A DNA stretch of 64,000 bases. Origin: CAXBNB01 sp040222275 (GTDB lineage Bacteria > Bacteroidota > Bacteroidia > Cytophagales > Cyclobacteriaceae). This document shows positions 35,101 through 44,713 of the stretch, piece by piece. How positions within the stretch are numbered: the first letter of the stretch is position 1; every line of letters begins with the position of its first letter. The position numbers were made by a program, and so were the translations under genes. The DNA lies in contig JAVKDJ010000092.1 of NCBI GenBank assembly GCA_040222275.1, positions 62,001-126,000 on the forward strand, in the 5' to 3' direction. Below the pieces are notes generated by a model. That model did not search any database. It saw only the letters and a list, made by a program, of their open reading frames with translations, and was not told the DNA's origin.

Positions 35101-36318
35101 GCTGGAATAGTTTTTTTGCTGATCTTTGGACAAAAAATTAAACCCGCCACCCTCAGTTCCTATCCAGAGGTTCTGCTGTTCGTCTTCAAATATTGACCTG
35201 ATTTTGTTGTATGAAAGGCTGCCCGGGTTTTCGTTGCGGCTGTAATGTTTAAAATTTTTCTTGTTGGGATTGTAAATGTTTACCCCACCGCCATTGGTGC
35301 CCACCCATATTATTCCTGATTTGTCAATCATTATATCGGTGGTAATGTTGGCACTAAGGCTACTCGCATCTCCCCATTGGTGTGTGAGGGTGGTCAGGAG
35401 TTTTCTTTGTTTCTGTTGATTCGTTCTGGTATATACATTTATGCCATTGTTGGTGGTGCCCCATAATGTGTTATCGTCCAATGCGACCAGCTTATAAGTG
35501 CTGTACCTTGCAATGTTGGTAAATACCGGATTTGTTTTATTTATCTCTCTAAAGGGTAGTTCAAATGGGTTATAAGAATTGATGATCAAGGAGTTGCCGG
35601 TTTCTATTATGTGGCTTATTTGGGCGTTAGGGCCGGTATCATAGTGTATGAATTGACCATCCCCATTGGTATGGTTCTCGATGTATCTGGTTAAACCACG
35701 GGAATTGCCAATCCATATATTGCCGAGTTTGTCCTGAAAGAGGGTGGTGATCCTATTGTTATTTATGGAATTATAGTTTTCGGGATCATTGACGAAAATT
35801 TGGTTTTGCACCGTGTTGGTTTCGTAATCTACCGTCATTTTATTCAAACCTATCGGTGTGCCACACCATATATGGCCCGCATCGTCTATGATCATATCAG
35901 TGATGTGGTTGTCAGACAAAAGGTTGGGGTTGCTGCTGGTATTTCTGAAATGGTAAAACTTTCCATTTTTTCGATTGAGTAGTGAAACGCCTTCATCGTC
36001 GGTACCCACCCATATATTGCCAAGGGAGTCTTCACAAATATTGCCTATCAGGCTTGAACGTAGTGAATACGGGTTGCCCAGTTCTTTTCTGTAAGTTTTC
36101 ACTTCATATCCGTTGTACCTGTTTAGCCCGTCATGGGTGCCAATCCAGATGTATCCTTTGGAGTCTTGCAGCAGGGCGCGGACATCATTTTGCGAGAGTC
36201 CGTTTTGCGTTGTTAGTTTTTCGAAGGTATTGGGAAAGCGCTGGGCAAAGCAACCCAGGTAAAAAAGCAGTGAAGCAATGCCATAAACAAACAGGAAACG
36301 GATCAATGGAACTATCAT
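32128..36318 (-). CDS. Hybrid two-component system regulator (propeller sensor, kinase, receiver, AraC output)
   Basis: A 1396-residue single-chain regulator that senses a glycan fragment in the periplasm and activates genes. After a signal/anchor helix come about 14 two-component-propeller repeats (GYIWIGTHDGLNRYN, NIWIGNSRGLTRY, IIWVGTNGGGVNIYNP) to about residue 750, a Y_Y_Y domain (YAYMLDGFDKDW, YILRVKATNSDG), a membrane helix, HisKA (FFTNISHEFRTPLTL), HATPase (DNGKGIPKEIQSHLFERF, GSGIGLSFVKSL), a receiver (DLVISDIMMEGMNG with the phospho-Asp) and an AraC HTH (LARECGLSQIHLNKKLKALV, YEVGFNDAKYFRDCFKKEF). It is the only such regulator in the window and lies beside the susC gene in divergent orientation, so it is the best candidate to bind the C-box arrays. 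Confidence 0.96.
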   Translation of the reverse strand: MIVPLIRFLFVYGIASLLFYLGCFAQRFPNTFEKLTTQNGLSQNDVRALLQDSKGYIWIGTHDGLNRYNGYEVKTYRKELGNPYSLRSSLIGNICEDSLGNIWVGTDDEGVSLLNRKNGKFYHFRNTSSNPNLLSDNHITDMIIDDAGHIWCGTPIGLNKMTVDYETNTVQNQIFVNDPENYNSINNNRITTLFQDKLGNIWIGNSRGLTRYIENHTNGDGQFIHYDTGPNAQISHIIETGNSLIINSYNPFELPFREINKTNPVFTNIARYSTYKLVALDDNTLWGTTNNGINVYTRTNQQKQRKLLTTLTHQWGDASSLSANITTDIMIDKSGIIWVGTNGGGVNIYNPNKKNFKHYSRNENPGSLSYNKIRSIFEDEQQNLWIGTEGGGFNFLSKDQQKNYSSGFQRIDVNSSGQQNYVYAIEEFKSPKENTILMGAGYSSIFQSGTVSEMSQGKFRTGPNIIKPQGVSFSLLVDNKSQLWAGTYQNGLYRYLLNDDGTVHKVDTFFRDNKNPHSISSNIIRSMAQDHSGNIWIGTDNGLNKLLAEEIEKGSPKFIRYVHDESYKYSISHDYILPILVTSKNQIWVGTLGGGLNKVLKGSRPDNDQFLSYTTLDGLPNNSIKAILEADDGYLWLSSNKGLTRFSPEKLEFQTFGIKDGLQDVEFSEMAACKRQDGELLFGGVNGFNAFYPSEIKSDSFNVDLAFGELQIVNQNIGIGDTLNNRVILQKDINYTQNLTLNYYENSFSVGFSTLHYAAPDQNKYAYMLDGFDKDWIFTSYQSRNAKYTNLPSGNYILRVKATNSDGHWSNKELSLGIIIKSPWWLTKWAISFYVLIGILGLWFFRKYTIITNSRKNQYLMEHFEKEKIEELSQLKLRFFTNISHEFRTPLTLIIGFIERLKGHSANISENDRQKYYQNIFRNSKVLLNLINQLMGFRKVEQGKMKLRVSYNDLTNYISLLGENFYEMANKKNIDFNVVYDDRILAWFDAEIIERVMFNLLSNAFKFTPENGQITVSISTSGDHIHIEVKDNGKGIPKEIQSHLFERFANTSLKGETGSGIGLSFVKSLMEIHHGDISYETKLNAGTSFRVVLPVDRDTYSDEEVLTDSGLIEAVDDMQNWLVPSENEDKKISVPRKNKDQTLLIVEDNEDILFFLEENFKDTYNIHLASEGSEALDTCLSQNIDLVISDIMMEGMNGFDFCQKLKSDERINHIPIILLTAKDSSENKIKGYSLGADAYIAKPFSLEELETRLNSLLESRKTIINKFRSSIDLSPSEVGLTSIDEKFLNRVMTYIEENISSSEFSVEMLARECGLSQIHLNKKLKALVGSTANSFIRNIRMKRAAQLLKKNMYSVTEIMYEVGFNDAKYFRDCFKKEFDMTPTDYQKAEMNEESKT

Positions 36319-36470
36319 GTTGCTGGTATTTGAATTGATGTCGTTTATTGGGTGTCTCTACAATTTATTGCCTTTCGGCCAAAAACAATAATGAATCCCA
36401 ATATATAAGTGTGTAAAAGTGCCTCCTTTTATCAAAAAAGTACATTCTGTGCCGATACTAATAAATTTTA

Positions 36471-36570
36471 CCCATGCATTTAATCACGAAATACCCCCTG
36501 CTTCAAAATAATACCCCCGCAATCACAATAGTTTCCTTTAATAGGAATCTGTACCCCGGTTCTACTTTTG
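36471..36570 (+). promoter_or_regulatory. Regulator box array and promoter 3 (susC operon)
   Basis: Two strong boxes, AAATACCCCC (C-run starts 36494) and AATACCCCCG (36514), 20 bp apart, with a weak TTTACCC (36471) another 23 bp upstream. TACTTTTG at 36563-36570 is a perfect -7 element, 49 nt after the start of the last run. No -33 TTG is present. The susC ATG is at 36606 (or 36615), leaving a leader of about 30 nt. The array also lies about 150 bp upstream of the divergent regulator gene and could serve autoregulation. Confidence 0.75.
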
Positions 36571-36605
36571 AAGCATGATTTTAAATACATCTCAAAATTA
36601 AAACT

Positions 36606-39600
36606 ATGTACCTTATGAAACAGACTATACCTATCATGGTAAGAAAAGTGGCCAACAAGGCAATCAGGTTTTCCCTGGTTGGATTGCTGGTACTGATGCA
36701 TGGGCAGCTTATGGCCCAAATGGTTGTTACGGGAAAAGTTACCTCAGAAGAAGATGGCGGGTCTTTGCCGGGGGTATCTATCCTTGTAGAAGGTAGTACC
36801 AAAGGAACAGTAACAGATCTGGATGGCAACTACAAAATAGAAATACCTGATGTGAATACAGTACTGACCTACAGCTTTATCGGTTTTTTAAAAGAAAAAG
36901 TCACCGTAGCAGGCAGGTCAACCATTGATTTAGTCCTTAAACCTGATGTGGCGCAATTGGAAGAAGTGGTGGTAATCGGGTATGGCGAACAGAAAAAACG
37001 CGAAATCACAGGTGCTGTGGCCCGCGTTGATTCTGAAGACATCATGAAAAATGCCACGGCCGATCTGGGGGCTGCCCTTCAGGGAAGCATAGCAGGGGTA
37101 AATGTACAGGCCTCTTCCGGTGAACCGGGTGCCGGGTCAAACATTTTGATCAGGGGCTTAAGCTCTATCAATGGAGTAAATGCCCCGCTGTTTGTAGTAG
37201 ATGGAATCCCATACAACGATGATCCCAAACTCAGTATCAACGAAATAGAAACCATAGATGTACTGAAAGACGCTGCTTCAGCATCTGTATATGGTACTCG
37301 GGGTTCTGGAGGAGTGATATTGATCACCACCAAGAGAGGCAAGGCCGGAGTAATGAAACTGGGAATTGACAGCTATATGGGTGTGCAGAAGATCACCTCA
37401 GGTACGCCTTTGATGGATAAGGAGCAAGGGATGTATGCAAACTTTGTAAGCTTCTATCACTTAAATCCCAATCAAAATTTCCAGAATTCATGGACATTTT
37501 TGGAGAACAACCCTACCGGGTTTACCAACAATACCAACCTTGTACCGGTTTTTGAAAATGATAATGCCCTAATCCAAAACCACAGCATTAATGTTTCCGG
37601 AGGCAAGGAAGGTTTGAACTACAACATTGTGGGTAGTTTTTTCGAGCAGGATGGTAGCATCATCAATTCGGGGTATAAAAGGTATAACGTACGTGCCAAT
37701 ACTTCATACAAGCAAAGAAAATGGACCGTTACTACCGGAATGGGATTCAGGGTAGAGGAGCAGCAGTATGCCCCTTACCAGTTTTTGCTGGAGGCCATCA
37801 AATATGATCCGCTACAGCAGTTGTTGGATCCTGATGCTGAGATCGTGCAGGATGCAGGCAATGGCAACCAGGCTGCCGCCCTGGGAGGCCTGATGGCAAA
37901 ATTGAAACAACGAGACAACCGTCATGGAAACCATTTCAACCTTACTTTTCAGGCCGAAAACCAGCTCACCGATGACATCAAGTTGATGACCAGGCTGGGG
38001 ACAAGCTTTGAAGACAATACACGGGTAAGGATCAATCCATTGTTCATTGCTTATGACGATGACGGGGAGTTGATACCCGCCACCAACGCTACAAGATCCG
38101 GAGTGTACAACTATAGCGACAAGAGTGGAAAAATAGCCTGGGAGAATACAGCCCAATACAGCAAAAAATTTGGGGACCACTCTATTAGGGCCCTCGGTCT
38201 TTTCTCCATGGAAAAATATACTTTTGATTCTTTCTTCGGTCAGAAAAAAGACTTGCTGAGCAATGATGTAGCGGTACTGAATGGGGCCACAGCCGATGCT
38301 GATGCAGGATCGGGCAACAACTGGGGGCAAGACAGGACAAACTCCTTGTTTGGTATAATGGGACGAGTCCAATATGACTATAAAGGAAGGTATTTACTAA
38401 GTGTTAGCGCACGTAGGGATGGCTCTTCCAGGTTTTCTGAAAAATTCAGGTGGGGTACCTTTCCTTCAGTATCTGTAGGCTGGAATGTTTCAGATGAAGC
38501 ATTCTTTTCCCCTGTTAAAAGTGTGGCTGATATCTTTAAAATCAGGGCAAGTTATGGTACTACAGGAAACCAAAACTTTCTGGACTACAGCAATTCGGCC
38601 AGTATTACCATCGGTCGTGATTACGCATTTGGTCCCGAAACAAACAATACACTCATCTTAGGGGCTGTGCAAACAGCTTATGCCAACGAGAATGTGAAAT
38701 GGGAAACATCAGAACAACTGAATGTAGGATTTGACCTGGGTTTCCTCAACAACAAACTTACCTTGTCTGGAGATTTCTACAATACCGAGAAAAAAGATAT
38801 GCTGTTTCCATTGCTGCTGCCTCAATCTGCCGGAGCGGGCAAAAACGCCACAGTAGTGCTGAATGTAGGCAATATGACCAATAAAGGAATGGAGTTTACC
38901 TCCAGCTACAGACACAACGGAGAGGTAAGTTGGTCAGTAGGGGGCACGTTTGCTAAAAACGTAAACGAAATCACCAAAATGAGTGGCGCCAATGATATAG
39001 CCTACCTCGATGGTAGTACGGTTGTGGCGGGTGTGCCCAATGAAGACCTGGTGACCGCAATAGCGGAGGGCTATCCCGCTGGTGCCTTTTTCCTTATGGA
39101 GACCGATGGGATTATTGATTCTGTGGAGGAATTGGAGGAATACAATGCCGCTATTAAAAATGTGGGAACCGCCAAACTTGGCGACCTCAAATATGTGGAC
39201 TATGATGGGGATAGCCTGATAGACTCCAGACTGGACCGACAGTTTATGGGCAGTGGTGCGCCAGATTTCGAAGTAGGTGTAAATTTCGATATAGATTATA
39301 AGGGTTTTGACTTTTCTATGCAGTGGTATGCCGCTGTGGGCGGTGAAGTGATGAATGGTAGCAGGGCTTATGCCTATAAGTATGGAAGGCATCTGGACCA
39401 GTTGTATCAATGGTCACCCCAAAACCCCAATTCTTTTGTACCCGCAGACCGTGGAAGGGACCACCTGAACCACAGGGGATACACCGACTACTGGTTGGAA
39501 GATGGTACTTTCCTTAGGTTGAGAAATGTTGCCCTGGGCTACACCCTTCCAAGCTCCATTATGGAGAAAGTTGGCGTGTCAAAATTCAGGATTTATATCT

Positions 39601-39743
39601 CTGCACAAAACCCCATCACCATCACGGACTATAAAGGATATGATCCGGAAGTCGGTAACAATGGTTTGAGCACAAGAGGGCTTGATAGAGGCAACTACCC
39701 CATTAGCTCTACCTACAGAATGGGACTTCAGTTAGACTTTTAA
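36606..39743 (+). CDS. SusC/RagA family TonB-dependent glycan transporter
   Basis: A 1045-residue outer-membrane receptor that imports oligosaccharides using TonB energy. The signal peptide (FSLVGLLVLMHGQLMAQ) is followed by a carboxypeptidase-D-like domain (VTGKVTSEEDGGSLPGVSIL, GTVTDLDGNYKIEIP), a TonB box region (LEEVVVIGYGEQKKREITGA), the plug domain (GVNVQASSGEPGAGSNILIR, INGVNAPLFVVDGIPYND, SVYGTRGSGGVILITTKRGK) and a 22-strand barrel ending GLQLDF with the terminal Phe. No STN domain is present, consistent with control by a hybrid regulator and not by an ECF sigma. SusD follows 24 bp later. Confidence 0.96.
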   Translation: MYLMKQTIPIMVRKVANKAIRFSLVGLLVLMHGQLMAQMVVTGKVTSEEDGGSLPGVSILVEGSTKGTVTDLDGNYKIEIPDVNTVLTYSFIGFLKEKVTVAGRSTIDLVLKPDVAQLEEVVVIGYGEQKKREITGAVARVDSEDIMKNATADLGAALQGSIAGVNVQASSGEPGAGSNILIRGLSSINGVNAPLFVVDGIPYNDDPKLSINEIETIDVLKDAASASVYGTRGSGGVILITTKRGKAGVMKLGIDSYMGVQKITSGTPLMDKEQGMYANFVSFYHLNPNQNFQNSWTFLENNPTGFTNNTNLVPVFENDNALIQNHSINVSGGKEGLNYNIVGSFFEQDGSIINSGYKRYNVRANTSYKQRKWTVTTGMGFRVEEQQYAPYQFLLEAIKYDPLQQLLDPDAEIVQDAGNGNQAAALGGLMAKLKQRDNRHGNHFNLTFQAENQLTDDIKLMTRLGTSFEDNTRVRINPLFIAYDDDGELIPATNATRSGVYNYSDKSGKIAWENTAQYSKKFGDHSIRALGLFSMEKYTFDSFFGQKKDLLSNDVAVLNGATADADAGSGNNWGQDRTNSLFGIMGRVQYDYKGRYLLSVSARRDGSSRFSEKFRWGTFPSVSVGWNVSDEAFFSPVKSVADIFKIRASYGTTGNQNFLDYSNSASITIGRDYAFGPETNNTLILGAVQTAYANENVKWETSEQLNVGFDLGFLNNKLTLSGDFYNTEKKDMLFPLLLPQSAGAGKNATVVLNVGNMTNKGMEFTSSYRHNGEVSWSVGGTFAKNVNEITKMSGANDIAYLDGSTVVAGVPNEDLVTAIAEGYPAGAFFLMETDGIIDSVEELEEYNAAIKNVGTAKLGDLKYVDYDGDSLIDSRLDRQFMGSGAPDFEVGVNFDIDYKGFDFSMQWYAAVGGEVMNGSRAYAYKYGRHLDQLYQWSPQNPNSFVPADRGRDHLNHRGYTDYWLEDGTFLRLRNVALGYTLPSSIMEKVGVSKFRIYISAQNPITITDYKGYDPEVGNNGLSTRGLDRGNYPISSTYRMGLQLDF

Positions 39744-39767
39744 ATGAGATTCAATTATTAATTCGTT

Positions 39768-41543
39768 ATGAAAAATTCAATTTTAAAAAATATAGCAATA
39801 GGATTAATTATTGTTTTTCCTTTTGCCTCGTGTTCGGACTTTCTCGAAGAAACAAACCCGAATGCCCTTTCGACAGACAACTTTTGGAAGACACAGGCCG
39901 ATTTGGAATTGGGCCTTACAAGTGTGTACAATTCATTTAAGAACAGCAGCGTGCTCCGTTTGGTGGACGAATACCAGCGAAGCGATATGACCTGGCCAGG
40001 TTGGGGAAGACCCAACACCAACAACGAGTATTTTCTTCAAACATTCAACGAATCATCCAACGCACCCAACGACAAGTGGACAGCTCTCTATACGGGTATA
40101 TTCAGGGCCAATCAGGTGATTGAAGCTTATAACAACCTCAAGGGGACTTTCGCAAGCCAGGAGGCAGAGGAAGAAACTGCCATAATTGAAGCTCAGGCAA
40201 GGTTTTTCAGGGGGCTGTACCATTTTTATCTGTACACATCCTTCAACAATGGAAGCGTAATCATGTATGATTTTGTACCCAAAGACGAGTCTGAATTTTA
40301 TCAAACCGTGAGCCCGGCTGAAGAAGTGCAGGCATTTTATCGTGCCGATCTGGAATATGCCAGGGAAAACCTTCCACCCGTTTGGAACGACAACAAGGAC
40401 AAAGGTAGGGCTACTTCCGGTGCAGCTACGGCTTTGTTGGGCAAAAGCTATTTGTATGCCCAAGATTATGCAACTGCGGCTACCTACTTCAAGGATGTCA
40501 TCGACAACCCTGACTATGGTTATGCCCTTACCAATAGCATTGGAGAAAACTTCACCACCTGGAATGAATTCAACGAAGAGTCAATACTCGAGATCAGCTA
40601 TTCCCTCAACTTCAAATCCGAAGTAAGTATATGGGACGAAGAGCAAACTTCCACCAATTTGAACTACGCATTTAGCCCGGTCGGGGGATGGAGATCGCTA
40701 TATCCGGCCTGTTGGTTGCAGATGGCCTACAAAAAGGAGAAAATGGATACCAGTGATCCCCGTAATTATGTGCTTGATGACAATGGCGACCCAAGGTTGA
40801 GGACCTACTCTTTGAGGACTTCATGGTCTATCGCTTTAGTTGATGACCTGGATCAAAGTTATTACCAGAAGACTTCTGCCCAGGGTGCCAACTTCAACAA
40901 TGGTGAAACGGCCTATTGGAGGAAAAATACCAACTGGGATATCGTAGGAAGCGAAAGGGATATAGTGCCAAGTGAGCGTTCTGGAATCAACGTTAGGGTG
41001 ATCCGCCTTGCCGATGTTTATCTCATGTATGCAGAAGCCCTGATCAAAGGTGGCACAGATGCATCGGGAGTGAATGAAGCCATGAGGTATATCAATAGGG
41101 TGAGGAAAAGATCTGCTCTTGAGTTGATAGGACCTGTAGGCACAGGCGAGTACCCTTCAGCCGATCACGATGGCATTACCTACAATGCCCAAAGTTTAAT
41201 GAACCATTTAATGTATGTGGAACGGCCTTTGGAACTGTCTGCAGAAGGGCATGCCATCAGGACTATCGACCTTAGAAGATGGGGTATTACCAAGCAACGG
41301 TTTGACGAATTGGCAGTAGGATTGTACAATCAGGAGAACTTTCCTTTTGTAAATGAAAAAGGCAACAATGCCACCCGATGGGGATCAATATTGGTAGAAG
41401 TAGGAACGGTAGCTGAGGCCCATGCCAGGTATGTGGATCGGTCCCAGCCTGCGGCCAATTACCTGGAATCATCCCACGGATACTGGCCACTGCCAAATGG
41501 TGAAATTACCGCGAACCCACAGTTAAATACAGAAACTAATTAA
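39768..41543 (+). CDS. SusD/RagB family glycan-binding lipoprotein
   Basis: A 591-residue outer-membrane lipoprotein (lipobox FASC, Cys at about 22) that closes over the SusC channel and binds the oligosaccharide. It begins SDFLEETNPNALSTDNFWKT after the lipid anchor and has TPR-like helices (YTGIFRANQVIEAYNNLKGT, EAQARFFRGLYHFYLY, GAATALLGKSYLYAQDYATA) and the C-terminal VRVIRLADVYLMYAEALIKG and ELSAEGHAIRTIDLRRWGIT landmarks. It is part of the susC-susD-binding-protein operon; only 2 nt separate it from the next gene. Confidence 0.96.
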   Translation: MKNSILKNIAIGLIIVFPFASCSDFLEETNPNALSTDNFWKTQADLELGLTSVYNSFKNSSVLRLVDEYQRSDMTWPGWGRPNTNNEYFLQTFNESSNAPNDKWTALYTGIFRANQVIEAYNNLKGTFASQEAEEETAIIEAQARFFRGLYHFYLYTSFNNGSVIMYDFVPKDESEFYQTVSPAEEVQAFYRADLEYARENLPPVWNDNKDKGRATSGAATALLGKSYLYAQDYATAATYFKDVIDNPDYGYALTNSIGENFTTWNEFNEESILEISYSLNFKSEVSIWDEEQTSTNLNYAFSPVGGWRSLYPACWLQMAYKKEKMDTSDPRNYVLDDNGDPRLRTYSLRTSWSIALVDDLDQSYYQKTSAQGANFNNGETAYWRKNTNWDIVGSERDIVPSERSGINVRVIRLADVYLMYAEALIKGGTDASGVNEAMRYINRVRKRSALELIGPVGTGEYPSADHDGITYNAQSLMNHLMYVERPLELSAEGHAIRTIDLRRWGITKQRFDELAVGLYNQENFPFVNEKGNNATRWGSILVEVGTVAEAHARYVDRSQPAANYLESSHGYWPLPNGEITANPQLNTETN

Positions 41544-41545
41544 TC

Positions 41546-43084
41546 ATGAAGAATAAGATATTAATAGTAGCTATTCTGGTCTCGGGTATATTTATGGCCT
41601 GCCAGGAAGATTTTATAGCACCAACGAGTTTTAGTGATGCAGGCTGGTACACGAGTGAATTTCGTGACGACCAGTCAAGCTATCAGGTGGGCATCAATAA
41701 ATATATTTCCTTTTCGGATTTGTCGCAAAATGCAGTATCGCATAAATGGATGATCCCTGAAGGAAGCTATTTTCTTGAAGGCCCTATTACACGTAAAGAC
41801 TCTACCTACGAACAGTTTATCATAAAGGAAGGCGAGCTGGAGACTGAAGACAAGACCATCCATGTATTGTTCAAAAAAAGCGGGGTACACAATGTAACAA
41901 TCAGAAACATCTTTAAGGATTCTGTGACTTACCGCGGATTGGATACGCTACATGCTGTAAAGCAAGATGATGGCATGTGGTTGATGGAACACAATTTTGT
42001 AGTGGATGTTTTCGACACCATTCAGGCAAAAGCTGTCATCAAACAGGCCGGAGTAGAGGTGCCTCAGAGTGAAGACACCATTTATGTAGAAGCTGGTGAT
42101 GAATTACAGTTCATAGACATGACCACAGTTGGACGTCCGAATGCCAGGACCTGGCGTGTAGCTGGTGAAACCAGTTCCGATTCTGTTGCGAATATTTTGT
42201 TTAAAAAGTTGGGCGTGTTTTTTGTTACGCTTTCGTCCAATAGGGAAGGGGAAAATATTCCAAACGATGGGGATTTCCTTAGAATACCCAATCCGATCAA
42301 AGTGATTCCATCCAGTAAGCCTTTTGTGCTCTCTGGAGATATAGTGGAGTTGGAGAGTGAAATTATACAGGTGCCATTCAATGGTGAGTTTTCACCTTTT
42401 GTTGGAAAAAATGACTTTTTTACCATTATGGTGAATGGTGTTGAATTTGACATAGAGTCCATCAACCTCAATTCGTCAGACGCGACCATCCTTGAAATTA
42501 AATTAGTGGAGCCTATTTATCGTCCGGATGTGATTACCGTTAGCCTGGCCGATGGTAGCGGCATACAATCTACAGATACACGGTCGCCACAGCCATTTAC
42601 TGATGAGCCCGTGATGATGCACGATGTGAACTTATGGAATGATGCGGTATATGGTTTTGAGTCAGACGGATGGATTGAAACAGACGGGGGAGGTAGTATA
42701 GCACGTTCAACTGAACAGGTAGCATCAGGGAGCTTTAGCCTCAAATACACCAATGCTGCTGGTGAAAACTGGACAAGGGGTTCCGGGGAGAATTTCAAAG
42801 TGGAATTGGAAGCAGGAAAAACTTACACCATTACCTGGAAAATGTGGATAGACCCATCTACCAATGTGGGTAGTTTTGGTCCATGGTTTTATTGGAATGA
42901 CGGGGCGTCCGGCCAGCAGTTTTGGCAAAACATGAACGACAAACCGAGAAGTGAGTGGATAAACTTCACCAGGGACCATGAGGTGACAGATGCCGGTCCT
43001 GCCTATTTTACCCTAAGAACCAAGGGTGATGCCCTTTTCTATCTTGACGATGTAAGGATAGTAGAAACAGAAATACGACCATAG
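41546..43084 (+). CDS. Surface glycan-binding lipoprotein (SusE/F-position)
   Basis: A 512-residue lipoprotein (MKNKILIVAILVSGIFMACQ, Cys 19). It has PKD/Ig-like segments: SHKWMIPEGSYFLEGPI with FKKSGVHNVTIRNI at about 55-130, and a second, AGDELQFIDMTTVGRPNART with LFKKLGVFFVTLSSN, at about 185-235. A third domain precedes a C-terminal jelly-roll resembling a family-4/9 carbohydrate-binding module (SDGWIETDGGGSIARSTEQ ... FYLDDVRIVE) from about 370. Position after susD and the domain mix indicate a cell-surface glycan-binding protein. The sequence is unlike SusE/SusF themselves, as is usual. The operon ends at the terminator just downstream. Confidence 0.85.
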   Translation: MKNKILIVAILVSGIFMACQEDFIAPTSFSDAGWYTSEFRDDQSSYQVGINKYISFSDLSQNAVSHKWMIPEGSYFLEGPITRKDSTYEQFIIKEGELETEDKTIHVLFKKSGVHNVTIRNIFKDSVTYRGLDTLHAVKQDDGMWLMEHNFVVDVFDTIQAKAVIKQAGVEVPQSEDTIYVEAGDELQFIDMTTVGRPNARTWRVAGETSSDSVANILFKKLGVFFVTLSSNREGENIPNDGDFLRIPNPIKVIPSSKPFVLSGDIVELESEIIQVPFNGEFSPFVGKNDFFTIMVNGVEFDIESINLNSSDATILEIKLVEPIYRPDVITVSLADGSGIQSTDTRSPQPFTDEPVMMHDVNLWNDAVYGFESDGWIETDGGGSIARSTEQVASGSFSLKYTNAAGENWTRGSGENFKVELEAGKTYTITWKMWIDPSTNVGSFGPWFYWNDGASGQQFWQNMNDKPRSEWINFTRDHEVTDAGPAYFTLRTKGDALFYLDDVRIVETEIRP

Positions 43085-43103
43085 CAACAATAAGTAAAGT
43101 AGC

Positions 43104-43134
43104 AAAAAGGCCAGGCGAATAGTCTGGCCTTTTT
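43104..43134. terminator. Bidirectional Rho-independent terminator
   Basis: AAAAAGGCCAG (43104-43114) and CTGGCCTTTTT (43124-43134) form a perfect 11-bp stem with a 9-nt loop, flanked by A- and T-runs. It lies between the convergent susCD operon and sulfatase operon and serves both. Confidence 0.9.
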
Positions 43135-43173
43135 ATTTTCCAGAGAGGTGTATATTATTTAGTAAAAGAGGAT

Positions 43174-44670
43174 TTATAGCCCCCTCACCTGATTGTACTT
43201 ATCAAACAAACGTTGTATTTGTTCCTGATGCGGTAAAGAAGTCACAAGGTTATCCGATTCATCTTCAGCTGGGTTAGTGGTTAGGTTGAAAAAAGAGTGG
43301 GGCGACCTGGTTTTATTCGTCTTGTCTTTTTTGTCTATTTGAATAATTAGCTTCCAACCATCTTCTATAATTATTGCTTCTTTTCCAGTGCCGCCCTGGG
43401 TGATTAGGAAAGGGTGACCATCGGTATTTGGAGTATTGAATAGATATGGCAAGAGATTGTAAGAATCAGCCGCCTGGTTTTTAGGAATATCCTGTTTGGT
43501 GATTTGGGCAAGTGTAGCCATAATGTCCAACCCCAGGATGGGTGCATTATTGGTTTGGCCTGGCTCAATTTTTTCCGGCCAGGAAGCTATGAATGGCACC
43601 CTGTGCCCTCCTTCAAATGGCGTGTTTTTACCACCACGGTAAATATCGCTCGGTTGGTGACCGGACTTTAAGGTTTCCTGCCTCAGCAACCCACCATTGT
43701 CGGAAGTGAAAATGAACAACGTATTTTCATAAATGTCCTGTGCCTTCAACGCCTTCAGCAACATGCCCATTTGCACATCAAGTTCCTTGATCATATCCAT
43801 GTGCGGGGAAGGGGTGGTGCCAGCTATTTTCACGCCATCCAGCATTTCAGGAGGGCTATGTGGCAGGTGTACAGCCTGTGAGCAGTAATACATAAAAAAA
43901 GGGTTTTCTTTATTGGCATGCCTTTCTATAAAATCGACACCTTTTTTTGCGAGCAAGGGGCCTATTTTATGCGGATCCCAGTTGAGGTCTCCCAATCCTT
44001 CGAGTTTGTCCAGTTTTACCCCGATTTTGGTCATATTCTCCTGGGAAATGAACCCAATTTTTGAGCCTTTTTGCAACGGTAGCCAGCGGTCGTTTTCATA
44101 GACCGCATAAGGTGAGGCCTGTATCCCCGCCGGGAGTGTTAGATTATAGTCAAAACCATTTTGCGATGGGCCTCCGCCCACTATCCTGGTAATGTCCACA
44201 TCCAGCTCAGGTTCGTTTCTTGGCCCCCTATAGATTGTACCAGGCTGGTCTTTGGCATAATAGTCACCACCCAGGTGCCATTTTCCCAGAAAGGCTGTGT
44301 GGTAGCCCGCTTGTTTCATGAGTTTGCCCAAGGTGAGTTGGTCAGCCTTTATAGGGGACTCCTGATAAGCGCCCCATACACCCCAGGGAAAAGGGCTTCT
44401 GAAGCAACTGTTGCCAGTCATGATGGCATAACGGGACGGGGCACATAAGGCGGCAGGTGCATGGGCATTGGTAAAAGCCATGCCCTGGCTGGCAAGGCGG
44501 TCGAGGTTGGGGGTTTCCAATACTATCTTATCGGAGTGCATCCTGCGATAATAGGAAATATCGCCCAGGCCAATGTCGTCGGCCAGTACTACTATTACAT
44601 TTGGTAGTTTTTGGGCGTAATTGACCAATGGCACTAGTGCCAGGTAGATAAATAGAAGTTTTTTCATCAT
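43174..44670 (-). CDS. Family S1 sulfatase
   Basis: A 498-residue exported formylglycine-dependent sulfatase (signal MMKKLLFIYLALVPLVNYAQ). Metal and substrate site: NVIVVLADDIGLGD, formylglycine motif CAPSR within HAPAALCAPSRYAIMTGN, FLGKWHLGG, and FTSDNGG with the late metal ligands. An insertion with CFRSPFPWGVWGAYQESPIK follows the active-site helix. It removes sulfate ester groups from the glycan so that glycosidases can act. It is the last gene of the minus-strand operon plug-GH16-sulfatase-sulfatase. The S1 subfamily and the position it desulfates cannot be told from the sequence alone. Confidence 0.93.
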   Translation of the reverse strand: MMKKLLFIYLALVPLVNYAQKLPNVIVVLADDIGLGDISYYRRMHSDKIVLETPNLDRLASQGMAFTNAHAPAALCAPSRYAIMTGNSCFRSPFPWGVWGAYQESPIKADQLTLGKLMKQAGYHTAFLGKWHLGGDYYAKDQPGTIYRGPRNEPELDVDITRIVGGGPSQNGFDYNLTLPAGIQASPYAVYENDRWLPLQKGSKIGFISQENMTKIGVKLDKLEGLGDLNWDPHKIGPLLAKKGVDFIERHANKENPFFMYYCSQAVHLPHSPPEMLDGVKIAGTTPSPHMDMIKELDVQMGMLLKALKAQDIYENTLFIFTSDNGGLLRQETLKSGHQPSDIYRGGKNTPFEGGHRVPFIASWPEKIEPGQTNNAPILGLDIMATLAQITKQDIPKNQAADSYNLLPYLFNTPNTDGHPFLITQGGTGKEAIIIEDGWKLIIQIDKKDKTNKTRSPHSFFNLTTNPAEDESDNLVTSLPHQEQIQRLFDKYNQVRGL

Positions 44671-44713
44671 AAGAAAGTTTATATTATAGAATAGCTGGTG
44701 CCCGGCCTTCGGT

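Noticed and set aside
37812..38372. 186-codon minus-strand frame
   Set aside because: Antisense to the SusC barrel, with no start context or domain.
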